Assembly: GCA_963745915.1 (NCBI GenBank)
Contig: CAVUZA010000002.1
Coordinates: forward strand, 1,922,001-1,986,000
Length of the DNA: 64,000 nt
From: VRUE01 sp963745915
Lineage (GTDB): Bacteria; Actinomycetota; Thermoleophilia; Solirubrobacterales; 70-9
Direction of reading: 5' to 3'
Position numbers and translations under genes: made by a program. The notes beneath the pieces are model-generated. The model saw only the letters and a list, made by a program, of their open reading frames with translations. It was not told where the DNA came from and did no database searches. Positions 42,110-49,155 of this stretch are shown here, piece by piece (position 1 is the first letter of the stretch; every line of letters begins with the position of its first letter).

Positions 42110-43381
42110 CTACTCGTCGGGGGGCGTCCACAAGGCCGACACTGGCAGCGCCCATAGGTTGGGTCCGAAGGGCAGCGTCTCGGCGCCGGTATGCACGACC
42201 GCTCCGAGTTTGAATCGCGGGCCTAGCTTGCTTTGCAGGTGCCGGAGCGCTCCGAAGTCGTGGGAGCGTGCAGTCGCCCCCAGCTTCACCTCGATTCCAC
42301 ATACCGTGCCGTCTCCTCGCTCGATCAAGATGTCGACCTCCCGCCCGCCCGCGGTCCGCAAATGGTGGATGCGGACGTTGGCCTCGGCCCACGTCGCCTG
42401 CTTGACGAGCTCCATTGCGACGAAGTTCTCGAACAGGGCACCGGCGAGAGCCGTTTCGTCTGCCTCGAACCGGGTCTGGTCGTAGTCGAGCAGTTGACAG
42501 GCCAGGCCGGTGTCGGGGAGCCAGACCTTCGGAGCCTTGATCAGGCGTTGCCCGATATTCCGACTCCATGCCCTGGCCCGGATCAGCAGGAACAGCTGCT
42601 CGAGCAGTGCGAGGTAGCGTTGCACCGTCGGGCGGCTCATCCCCGCGTCGCGCGCGATTCCGGTGGGGGAGAGCAGGCCCGAGACGCGCGTCGCGGCCAG
42701 CCGGAGCAGCGTCGGCAGCTCGTCGAGCTGCTGTGCCTTGCGGGTCAGGTCGCGTACGTCGCGCTCCAGCGTCATCGCGACGTACTCCTCGAACCATCGC
42801 CCTCGCCTCTGGGCGTCCTCGCGAGCCACGGCCTCGGGGTATCCGCCTGCGCTGAGCGCTGACGCGACAGCGGGGCGGCCCACCGGCGCATTGACGACCT
42901 GGGCCACGCGCCCGGCGAAGAGGTCGTCGATGAAGGTCTCGCGCCGGCCGCGGAGCTCGCCCTGTGAGAGTGGCCACAGGGCCACCCGCTCCGCCCGGCC
43001 AACGAGGGACTCGGAGATGCGAAGGGTTGCCCAGACGTTGGCCGAGCCCGTGAGCAGGAACATCCCAGCCGGGCGCTTCCCTCCGGCCCGGGCGCGATCC
43101 ACCCGAGCCTTGATCGCCGGCAGCAGGCCTGGCGCCTTCTGGAACTCGTCGATGCAAAACGGGAGCTGCGCGTTCTCGATGAATCCGGTCGGATCGTCGT
43201 TCGCTGCTTGGCGAGGCCCATCGTCGTCGAGCGTCACATAGCGAGCTCCGCGCTCGCCGGCGACGGCAGAGGCGAGCGTGCTCTTGCCGGCCTGCCGAGG
43301 GCCGACGACGATGACGACGGGAGTGTCGTCGAGGGCGGCGTCCAGCCCGGTCTTGATATGCCTGGAGTAGAGCGTAGGCAT
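42110..43381 (-). CDS. AAA_14/DUF4143 ATPase
   Basis: 423 residues. N-terminal ATPase: Walker A GPRQAGKST near residue 27, Walker B LPFCIDEFQKAP, sensor LLTGSANVW. The middle is a winged-helix-like region (SPTGIARDAGMSRPTVQRYLALLEQL) and the C-terminal DUF4143 half contains AGALFENFVAMEL and the PD-(D/E)xK-like GGREVDILIERGDGTVCGIEVK. The nuclease-like triad D-E-K is present. Such proteins are widespread in accessory regions; their role is unproven. The upstream inverted repeats at 43383-43440 suggest autoregulation. Confidence 0.83.
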   Translation of the reverse strand: MPTLYSRHIKTGLDAALDDTPVVIVVGPRQAGKSTLASAVAGERGARYVTLDDDGPRQAANDDPTGFIENAQLPFCIDEFQKAPGLLPAIKARVDRARAGGKRPAGMFLLTGSANVWATLRISESLVGRAERVALWPLSQGELRGRRETFIDDLFAGRVAQVVNAPVGRPAVASALSAGGYPEAVAREDAQRRGRWFEEYVAMTLERDVRDLTRKAQQLDELPTLLRLAATRVSGLLSPTGIARDAGMSRPTVQRYLALLEQLFLLIRARAWSRNIGQRLIKAPKVWLPDTGLACQLLDYDQTRFEADETALAGALFENFVAMELVKQATWAEANVRIHHLRTAGGREVDILIERGDGTVCGIEVKLGATARSHDFGALRHLQSKLGPRFKLGAVVHTGAETLPFGPNLWALPVSALWTPPDE

Positions 43382-43382
43382 C

Positions 43383-43440
43383 TGATAATCGCTCAGATTA
43401 TATCTGACATCGGTTCAGAAAGAGCCTGACAATCGATCAG
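43383..43440. promoter_or_regulatory. Overlapping inverted repeats upstream of the AAA/DUF4143 gene
   Basis: TAATCGCTCAGATTA is a short palindrome (5-bp arms) and the ATCTGA/TCAGAT half sites recur three times over about 50 bp, in AT-rich sequence in front of the minus-strand gene start. Probable operator or promoter; regulator unknown. Confidence 0.4.
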
Positions 43441-43521
43441 ATCACGTGTGCGTCAGCGAAACCGGGTCAGCGCCGGCCGCCATACCGAGCCGGTACCGTT
43501 CAGGACACGTTGGGGGGGACG

Positions 43522-44400
43522 ATGTCTACAACCGATCAGCTTCGGGCTGCGCCGCCGGGGCGGGGTCGTCGTCGCGCCTGGGGGATCGCGGCCGTCTTGG
43601 CGATCCTCGCGGCTGTGCTTGCCCTGTTCGCTTGGTCAGCAGGGGAGGGTGATGGTGGCGGTGGCGGACCGCTGAACGCGATCGCCGCGGCGGCCGAGCG
43701 GACGCAGACCCAACCGGGCGGGCGGGCGACGATGCAGGCGCGCGTCACGCCGACAGATCCGTCGGAGGCGTTCACGATGACCGGCGAGATTGCCTACAAC
43801 GACGAGGGGTCAGTGGGGACGATCGAGTTTCCCAGCCCCGAGACGGGTGAGATGGTGGAGATGGAGCTCGCCTATGTCGGGACGATGATGTACATGCGTT
43901 CCGACTCGTTTGGCTCACTGCCGGATGACCGCAGTTGGATCGGCCTCGATATCTCCTTCGGGGGTGAACTCGAGCTGCCGCCCTCAGCCGGTGCCGACGC
44001 GACGGGCGAACTGGAGATGCTCGAATCGGTGTCCGGAGTGCGGAGGCTCGGCAAGGCGGAGGTGCGCGGCGTGCCGACGACCCGCTACGGCGGCGTTATC
44101 AGCGTCTCCGAGCAAGCTGCCAACCTGCGGGCCGAAGGCGCGGAGAGGGTTGCGTCATGGGTCGAGGAGAACGGATCGCCGCAGCGGATAGAAGCGTGGA
44201 TCGACGGCGAGGAAATGGTCCGGCGCATCAGGCTCGTCGAGTCGAAGCCGAGCGAGGGCGGTGGAGGAATGACGACGACCGACATGCGGATGGACTTCTT
44301 CGACTTCGGCGTCATTCCGGAGATCGAGGCCCCGGCCGAGGGGGAAGTGTTCGACGCGACCTCAGCGGCCGAAGACGAACTCGACTCCTCCGCCGGGTAG
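43522..44400 (+). CDS. Membrane-anchored extracytoplasmic protein (LppX-like)
   Basis: 292 residues. A single N-terminal helix (AWGIAAVLAILAAVLALFAWSAG) after a basic Arg-rich start, then a beta-rich domain with patterns such as MTGEIAYNDEGSVGTIEFPSPETGEMVEMELAYVGTMMYMRSD and VRGVPTTRYGGVISV that resemble the LppX/LprG/LolA half-barrel lipid carriers of Actinobacteria. No lipobox Cys, so signal-anchor rather than lipoprotein. ATG start at 43522. Ligand unknown. Confidence 0.65.
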   Translation: MSTTDQLRAAPPGRGRRRAWGIAAVLAILAAVLALFAWSAGEGDGGGGGPLNAIAAAAERTQTQPGGRATMQARVTPTDPSEAFTMTGEIAYNDEGSVGTIEFPSPETGEMVEMELAYVGTMMYMRSDSFGSLPDDRSWIGLDISFGGELELPPSAGADATGELEMLESVSGVRRLGKAEVRGVPTTRYGGVISVSEQAANLRAEGAERVASWVEENGSPQRIEAWIDGEEMVRRIRLVESKPSEGGGGMTTTDMRMDFFDFGVIPEIEAPAEGEVFDATSAAEDELDSSAG

Positions 44401-44480
44401 CTGGCCCAGCCGCCTAGAGCGGCGCGGCCACTTTGATGCCAGAATCGTGTTGCTCGATTTACTCCCGATATGTTGGTTCG

Positions 44481-44849
44481 ATGAGCAGCGATCTCATTGC
44501 TTGGATCGTCGCGGTTGGGCTCGGCAGTGCCGTCGTCGTCTTGGGGTTGCGACGCGATCTCGGCGAGACCACGAGACAGTGGCTGCCACGGCCCGACCGG
44601 GTCCCGGAGCGGGGGGCCTGGGGGCCGGGGGTATCCGCCGGAACCCGGGGGCGCCGGCCGCTCTCTCCGCGGCAGAGGCGGTGGATGCCGAGGGCATTTT
44701 TTCTGCTGGGCCTGGCCTACGCGGTGATGGCGATCTTGTCGGCCAACGACAGGGCGATTCACGCCGGCTTCGCCACCCTGTGGATGATCATCGCCGTGGG
44801 GTACCTGTGGGGCAGGTTGCCGCTTGGCGCGAACAGGTCGTCCTCCTGA
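44481..44849 (+). CDS. Hypothetical membrane protein, 122 aa
   Basis: Helices at about residues 5-23 and 70-90 and 95-112 separated by a basic Arg/Pro/Gly-rich loop. No family recognised. ATG at 44481 gives the N-terminal helix MSSDLIAWIVAVGLGSAVVVLG at the start. Adjacent to, and convergent with, a minus-strand gene pair. Confidence 0.5.
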   Translation: MSSDLIAWIVAVGLGSAVVVLGLRRDLGETTRQWLPRPDRVPERGAWGPGVSAGTRGRRPLSPRQRRWMPRAFFLLGLAYAVMAILSANDRAIHAGFATLWMIIAVGYLWGRLPLGANRSSS

Positions 44850-44863
44850 GCCGGCGCGCTTGG

Positions 44864-45139
44864 TCAGGCCTGCGCCTGGCTGCCCGCCCGGACCGCGCTC
44901 AGCAGCCGGTGGGCGGCGAGAACGTGGGCGCGGGTGCCGATCATCAGCGCCTCGTAGGCGCGGCCGCTGAGCCCCGGGAAGGCGGCGCGGGTCTCGGCGC
45001 GCAGAGCACGGTGACGTCCCACCTCCAGCAGGCTCTCCCAAACCGCCTCGGCCTCGGCCCCGGCCTCGACCTCGACTGAGGGCTCGTCGACGTGGGGGAG
45101 GGCGCTCTCCGCCGCCGGCCCGCCGCCCGCAGCCATCAT
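44864..45139 (-). CDS. Hypothetical helical protein, 91 aa
   Basis: Small, acidic, Ala/Glu-rich helical protein (VDEPSVEVEAGAEAEAVWESLLEVGRHRALRAETRAAFPGLSG). The ATG at 45139 overlaps the stop of the DUF1330 gene (ATGA), so the two are translationally coupled. No domain recognised. Confidence 0.5.
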   Translation of the reverse strand: MMAAGGGPAAESALPHVDEPSVEVEAGAEAEAVWESLLEVGRHRALRAETRAAFPGLSGRAYEALMIGTRAHVLAAHRLLSAVRAGSQAQA

Positions 45140-45489
45140 TCCGCCGCGTCGCGCAGCAGCGGCCGCAGGTCGTCGAGCTTGTCGAACAGGTGCCAGACGT
45201 AGTTGCGGGCGCCGGCTTCGCGGTGGGGGTGCAGATCGGCCAGCTCGGGGTCCTCGCGGTAGGCGTCGAAGTGGGCGCGGCTGCGCCACTCGACCAGGAT
45301 CAGCGCCTGGCGGGGCTCGATCTCGCCCTTGACCGCGCCGGCGAAGCGGCCCAGGGCCACGACCCTGCCGCCGTGCCGGGCCACCTCCTGCGCCGAGCGC
45401 CGCGAGTAGGCCAGGTACTCCTCGCGGTCGGCGACGTCGAAGAGGTTGAGGGCGTAGACGGGCTGCGGCTCGCTGGCGGTCATCTCCAT
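45136..45489 (-). CDS. DUF1330-type dimeric alpha-beta barrel protein
   Basis: About 117 residues with the ferredoxin-like beta-alpha-beta pattern YALNLFDVADREEYLAYSRRSAQEVARHGGRVVALG and RQALILVEWRSRAHFDAYREDPEL typical of DUF1330. Members often bind small hydrophobics or act as dimeric enzymes of unknown specificity. ATG at 45489 or 45483. Divergent from the glutamate decarboxylase gene by about 25 bp. Confidence 0.75.
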   Translation of the reverse strand: MEMTASEPQPVYALNLFDVADREEYLAYSRRSAQEVARHGGRVVALGRFAGAVKGEIEPRQALILVEWRSRAHFDAYREDPELADLHPHREAGARNYVWHLFDKLDDLRPLLRDAAE

Positions 45490-45512
45490 ATGCACATATC
45501 ATCGCGCCAACG

Positions 45513-46898
45513 ATGAGCGAAGGCGACAAAGGCATGAGCCCGGCGCAGGCCGAGGCCCTCTACGGCAATCGCTTCCTGCTCGAGGACGCTCCCGCCAACG
45601 AGTTCCCCGATGGCGGCATGCCGGCGCTCGACGCGATGCGCCTGGTCGCCGAGGAACTGATGCTCGAGGGCGAGCCGTTCAAAAACCTCGCCACCTTCGT
45701 CACCACCTGGATGGAGCCCGAGGCGCAGCGGATCATCGCCGAGAACCTGTACCGCAACTTCATCGACCACGCCGAGTACCCGATCTCGGCCGAGATCGAG
45801 CAGCGCTGCATCCGCATGCTCGCCGACCTCTTCAACGCCCCCGGCGAGACCACCGGCGCCCGCACCCAGGGCTCCTCGGAGGCGATCATGCTTGGCGCCC
45901 TCTCGCTGAAGTGGAAGTGGAAACAGCGCCGCGAAGCCGAGTCGAAGCCGACCGACAGCCCCAACCTCGTCTTCGGCGGCGACGTGCACGTCGTCTGGGA
46001 GAAGTTCTGCCGCTACTTCGACGTCGAGCCGCGGATCGTCCCCCTGCAGCCGGGCAAGTACACGATCGGCCCCGAGGACGTCGAGCCCCACGTCGACGAG
46101 AACACGATCGGCGTCGCCGCCGTGCTCGGCACCACCTTCACCGGCCACAAAGACGACATCGTCGGCATCGACGCGCTCCTGCGCGGCCTCAAGGGCGACA
46201 AGGGCCTCGACGTCCCGCTCCACATCGACGCCGCTTCCGGCGGCTTCGTCTGGCCCTTCCTCTACCCCGACTCCGAGTGGGACTTCCGCCTCGAGCAGGT
46301 GCGCTCGATCAACGTCTCCGGCCACAAGTTCGGCCTCGTCTACCCGGGCATCGGCTGGCTGATCTTCCGCGAGCAGGCCGACCTCGCCGAGGACCTCGTC
46401 TTCTACGAGAACTACCTGGGCAAAACCGACGCCACCTTCACCCTCAACTTCTCGACCGGCTCGGCGATGGTCCTCGCCCAGTACTACAACCTGGTCCGCT
46501 TCGGCCGCAAGGGCTACGGCTACGCGATGGCGACGATGCAGGAGAACGCCCGGGCGCTGGCCGGCAAGCTCGAGGCGATGGGCCACTTCGAGCTGATCGG
46601 CGCCGACGCCGAGCAGCTGCCGCTGGTCGCCTTCAAGCTCGCCGAGGAGAAGCCCTACGACGAGTTCGACATCTCCTGGCAGCTCTCGGCCGAGCGCGGC
46701 TGGATGCTGCCCGCCTACACGATGCCGCCCAACGCCGAGGACGTGAAGGTGATGCGCGCCCTGGTCAAGCTGACCATGAGCCGCGCCCACGTCGACCGCC
46801 TCGCCGACGACATCGCCGAGGCCTGCGAGACGCTGGAGAAGAAGGGCGGCGCCCACCCCGAGGAGCGCAAGAACGTCAAGAAGGGCAGCGGCTACTAG
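45513..46898 (+). CDS. Glutamate decarboxylase (PLP-dependent)
   Basis: 461 residues, the usual size of bacterial GadB. The PLP lysine lies in NVSGHKFGLVYPG near residue 272; HIDAASGGFV carries the Asp that binds the pyridine nitrogen and ARTQGSSEAIMLG binds the phosphate. Produces GABA and CO2 from glutamate, consuming a proton, and is used in acid resistance or GABA metabolism. No antiporter gene is nearby. ATG start at 45513. Confidence 0.9.
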   Translation: MSEGDKGMSPAQAEALYGNRFLLEDAPANEFPDGGMPALDAMRLVAEELMLEGEPFKNLATFVTTWMEPEAQRIIAENLYRNFIDHAEYPISAEIEQRCIRMLADLFNAPGETTGARTQGSSEAIMLGALSLKWKWKQRREAESKPTDSPNLVFGGDVHVVWEKFCRYFDVEPRIVPLQPGKYTIGPEDVEPHVDENTIGVAAVLGTTFTGHKDDIVGIDALLRGLKGDKGLDVPLHIDAASGGFVWPFLYPDSEWDFRLEQVRSINVSGHKFGLVYPGIGWLIFREQADLAEDLVFYENYLGKTDATFTLNFSTGSAMVLAQYYNLVRFGRKGYGYAMATMQENARALAGKLEAMGHFELIGADAEQLPLVAFKLAEEKPYDEFDISWQLSAERGWMLPAYTMPPNAEDVKVMRALVKLTMSRAHVDRLADDIAEACETLEKKGGAHPEERKNVKKGSGY

Positions 46899-46972
46899 CC
46901 GCATTTCCATAGCCGAAGCCGTCGCCCGCTGCCCTGACGCCGACAGCATCGCCGCCCGGGGGCGCGTGTTGT

Positions 46973-47074
46973 ATGAGTGGGATGACGAGCAGGGAACAGA
47001 AAACCGACATGGCGCTGGCGGTGCTGGCCACCGCCTCGATCGCCGGCATCTTCCTGATCGGCCGCGCCGCCTGA
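46973..47074 (+). CDS. Small single-helix membrane peptide, 33 aa
   Basis: The frame encodes a polar start (MSGMTSREQKTD) and one hydrophobic helix (MALAVLATASIAGIFLIGRAA) to a stop at 47072. It lies 75 bp after glutamate decarboxylase and could be a membrane microprotein. Short length makes it uncertain. Confidence 0.35.
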   Translation: MSGMTSREQKTDMALAVLATASIAGIFLIGRAA

Positions 47075-47304
47075 GCGGGACGGCGGCGCCGGAGGGCAGC
47101 GGATCAGGCGGCGCTCGGAGGCGTTTGCCGCGGCGCGCGAGGCGATCCTCGACGCGGCGATCGAGCTCACCGACCTAGCCCATGCGGCGAAGTGATCCTC
47201 AATGATCATGTTTTCCCTTGCATAAACGGCAGATGGGTGATAGGCGTGTGGTCGGGCTCGACGCAACTGAGCCCCCAACCACCACCAGGAAACGAGGAGG
47301 GAGC

Positions 47305-47580
47305 ATGATTCTCGTAACCACCTACAAACTCAAGCCGTTTCTCAGCAAAGCGGAAACGCAGGAGCTGATGAACGTCTTCGCCAAAGAGGGCACCGGCCCC
47401 GGCGCCACCGCGCACTACGTGGCCGCCGACGGCGGTGAAGGCGTGGTGATTTCCGATACGGACGACATCGAGGGTGCGTACCGGAACATCCTCAACTACA
47501 CGCAGTGGGTCGAGTACGACAGCCGGGTGATGCTGAGCGTCGAGCAGGCCCTGCCGCACATCGCCGACTCGCTCGGCTGA
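47305..47580 (+). CDS. DUF3303-like small protein, 91 aa
   Basis: Ferredoxin-like alpha/beta protein: ILVTTYKLKP, ELMNVFAKEGTG, AHYVAADGGEGVVISDTDDIEGAYRNILNYTQWVEYDSRVMLSVEQALP. The HYVAADGGEGVV segment and overall length match DUF3303. A GAGGAGGGAG Shine-Dalgarno precedes the ATG at 47305. Function unknown. Confidence 0.65.
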   Translation: MILVTTYKLKPFLSKAETQELMNVFAKEGTGPGATAHYVAADGGEGVVISDTDDIEGAYRNILNYTQWVEYDSRVMLSVEQALPHIADSLG

Positions 47581-47608
47581 GCCGAGCGCACGCAGACACA
47601 CCGCGTTG

Positions 47609-47630
47609 CCGGCGGCGTTTACGCCGCCGG
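47609..47630. terminator. Hairpin after the DUF3303-like gene
   Basis: 10-bp perfect arms (47609-47618 and 47621-47630) with a 2-nt apex; it overlaps the stop of the flavoprotein remnant on the minus strand. Confidence 0.5.
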
Positions 47631-47722
47631 CTCGATGTTCTGGTTGACCCGGAAGAGGTTGCCGGGGTCGTACTCCGCCTTGATCCCACGCCGGTGCCCG
47701 CGCACGCCGATGTTCTCTGGCC
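47619..47722 (-). pseudogene. C-terminal remnant of an FAD-binding (berberine-bridge-type) oxidoreductase
   Basis: Minus-strand frame NIGVRGHRRGIKAEYDPGNLFRVNQNIEPAA then stop. The KxxYDPGNLFRxNQNI motif is the conserved C-terminus of FAD-binding PF08031-type oxidoreductases. Nothing of the FAD domain remains upstream; the frame runs into AT-rich sequence at about 47723. Confidence 0.6.
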
Positions 47723-47868
47723 GAGGCGCTTATGGACTATGGTTTTGGGCGACTGTCGTAAATAGATAGACATTCAAGACGACGGCAACTATCGATTTTA
47801 GGCCGAATTTCCCTGTGGCAAGCCATATCAATGGCAACGATCTATGGACATTAAGGAGGACATAGACA
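47723..47868 (+). promoter_or_regulatory. AT-rich promoter region of the Fic gene
   Basis: About 145 bp with markedly lower GC than the rest of the window, ending in a strong AAGGAGG Shine-Dalgarno 10 nt before the Fic start. It lies between a truncated flavoprotein gene and the Fic gene, consistent with an acquisition boundary. Confidence 0.45.
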
Positions 47869-49110
47869 ATGACAGCTATACGGGAATACGAGCGCACCCA
47901 CCCATGGCTCAGCTTCGACCTGGATCTCGAGCGGGCCAGCTACAGGCTCTGGTTGCTGCTCGGCGAGGCGACCTCGAAGGGCGACCACGTCAGGCGCGCC
48001 CTGCTGCGGCCCGAGGTCGCCGAGGAGCTGCAGCGGGTCTTCCTCGTCAGGGGGGCGCTGGCGACGACCGCGATCGAGGGCAACACCCTCTCCGAGGAGG
48101 AGGCACGCCTGATCTTCGAGGAAAGCCTGACCCTGCCCCCGTCCAAGGAGTATCTGGGACAGGAGATACGCAACGTGCTCGGGGCGCTCGACCGTATTCG
48201 CGAGCAGATCCTGCCCGACGCGGCCGACGCGAGCCTCAGCGTCGAGAAGATCAGGCAGTACAACCGGATGGTGCTCGAGGATCTGCCGCGGGACGACGGG
48301 GTGGAGCCGGGTGAGATTCGCCAGCACTCGGTCGTCGTCGGCCGCTACCGCGGCGCGCCGGCGCAGGACTGCGAGCACCTGCTGGGCAGGCTCTGCGAGT
48401 GGCTCGAATCGGATGCCTTCATCGCCCCCGACGATCATCCTGAGCTTGCTCCCCCGCTGGCGATTCTCAAGGCCGCGATCGCCCACCTGTACCTGACCTG
48501 GATCCACCCCTTCGGCGACGGCAATGGCCGCACCGCCCGCCTGCTCGAGGTCCACATCCTGCTCGCCTCACGTTTCCCGCAGCCGGTGACCCAGCTGCTC
48601 TCCAACCACTACAACCAGACCCGCAGCGAGTACTACCGCCAACTCGACCGGACGACGACCGACGGGCCCAACGGCTTTCTCCTCTACGCCGTCCAGGGTT
48701 TCGTCGAGGAGCTGCGCGGGCAGCTCGACCGGATCTGGGCGATGCAGTACGTCGACCGCTGGGAGCAGTACGTGCACCAGCGGTTCGGCGAGGCGCGCAC
48801 CGAGAGCCAGCGGCGGCAGCTGCGACTGGTCAAGGACCTCTCGAAGGCGAGCATCGAGACGGTCGCCCACAGCCCGCTGCCGAGGCTGAACCCGGTTCAG
48901 CGCGCCGAACTGCGGGAGATCTCTCCGGCGCTCGCGGCGGCCTACGCGCGCAAGACCGAGCGCACCCTGAGTCGCGATCTCAACGCCCTGGAGCGCAGCG
49001 GCCTGATCTTCCGCACGCAGCATGGCTGGCTGCCCAACTCGGACTCGGTTCTCGCCTTCATGCCCCCGCAAGCGCGAACGCGGGACAGCAACGCGCTCCT
49101 ATCTTGGTGA
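47869..49110 (+). CDS. Fic-family protein (AMPylase-type)
   Basis: 413 residues. The catalytic Fic motif HPFGDGNGRTAR lies near residue 210, with the His base and the phosphate-binding Gly/Asn. An N-terminal helix with TTAIEGNTLS near residue 65 resembles the inhibitory alpha-helix whose Glu occupies the ATP gamma-phosphate site in autoinhibited Fic proteins, so it is probably self-restrained. The C-terminus ends in a winged-helix-like region (TERTLSRDLNALERSGLI), suggesting DNA binding. Likely transfers AMP from ATP to a target protein; target unknown. Followed by a palindrome and a convergent secreted-protein gene. Confidence 0.85.
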   Translation: MTAIREYERTHPWLSFDLDLERASYRLWLLLGEATSKGDHVRRALLRPEVAEELQRVFLVRGALATTAIEGNTLSEEEARLIFEESLTLPPSKEYLGQEIRNVLGALDRIREQILPDAADASLSVEKIRQYNRMVLEDLPRDDGVEPGEIRQHSVVVGRYRGAPAQDCEHLLGRLCEWLESDAFIAPDDHPELAPPLAILKAAIAHLYLTWIHPFGDGNGRTARLLEVHILLASRFPQPVTQLLSNHYNQTRSEYYRQLDRTTTDGPNGFLLYAVQGFVEELRGQLDRIWAMQYVDRWEQYVHQRFGEARTESQRRQLRLVKDLSKASIETVAHSPLPRLNPVQRAELREISPALAAAYARKTERTLSRDLNALERSGLIFRTQHGWLPNSDSVLAFMPPQARTRDSNALLSW

Positions 49111-49114
49111 GAGG

Positions 49115-49155
49115 TGCAACGCGTTTTCGTCCTTATGGAACGAAAAAGCGTTGCA
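49115..49155. repeat. GGTGCAACGCG palindrome, copy 3
   Basis: Arms starting TGCAACGCGTTTTCG and its near complement, between the convergent Fic and secreted-protein genes. The right arm encodes the last residues (LQRFFVP) and stop of the minus-strand gene. Confidence 0.75.

Noticed and set aside
47103..47193. Short helical frame (IRRRSEAFAAAREAILDAAIELTDLAHAAK)
   Set aside because: It has no start codon after the preceding in-frame stop; it may be a gene remnant but nothing identifies it.
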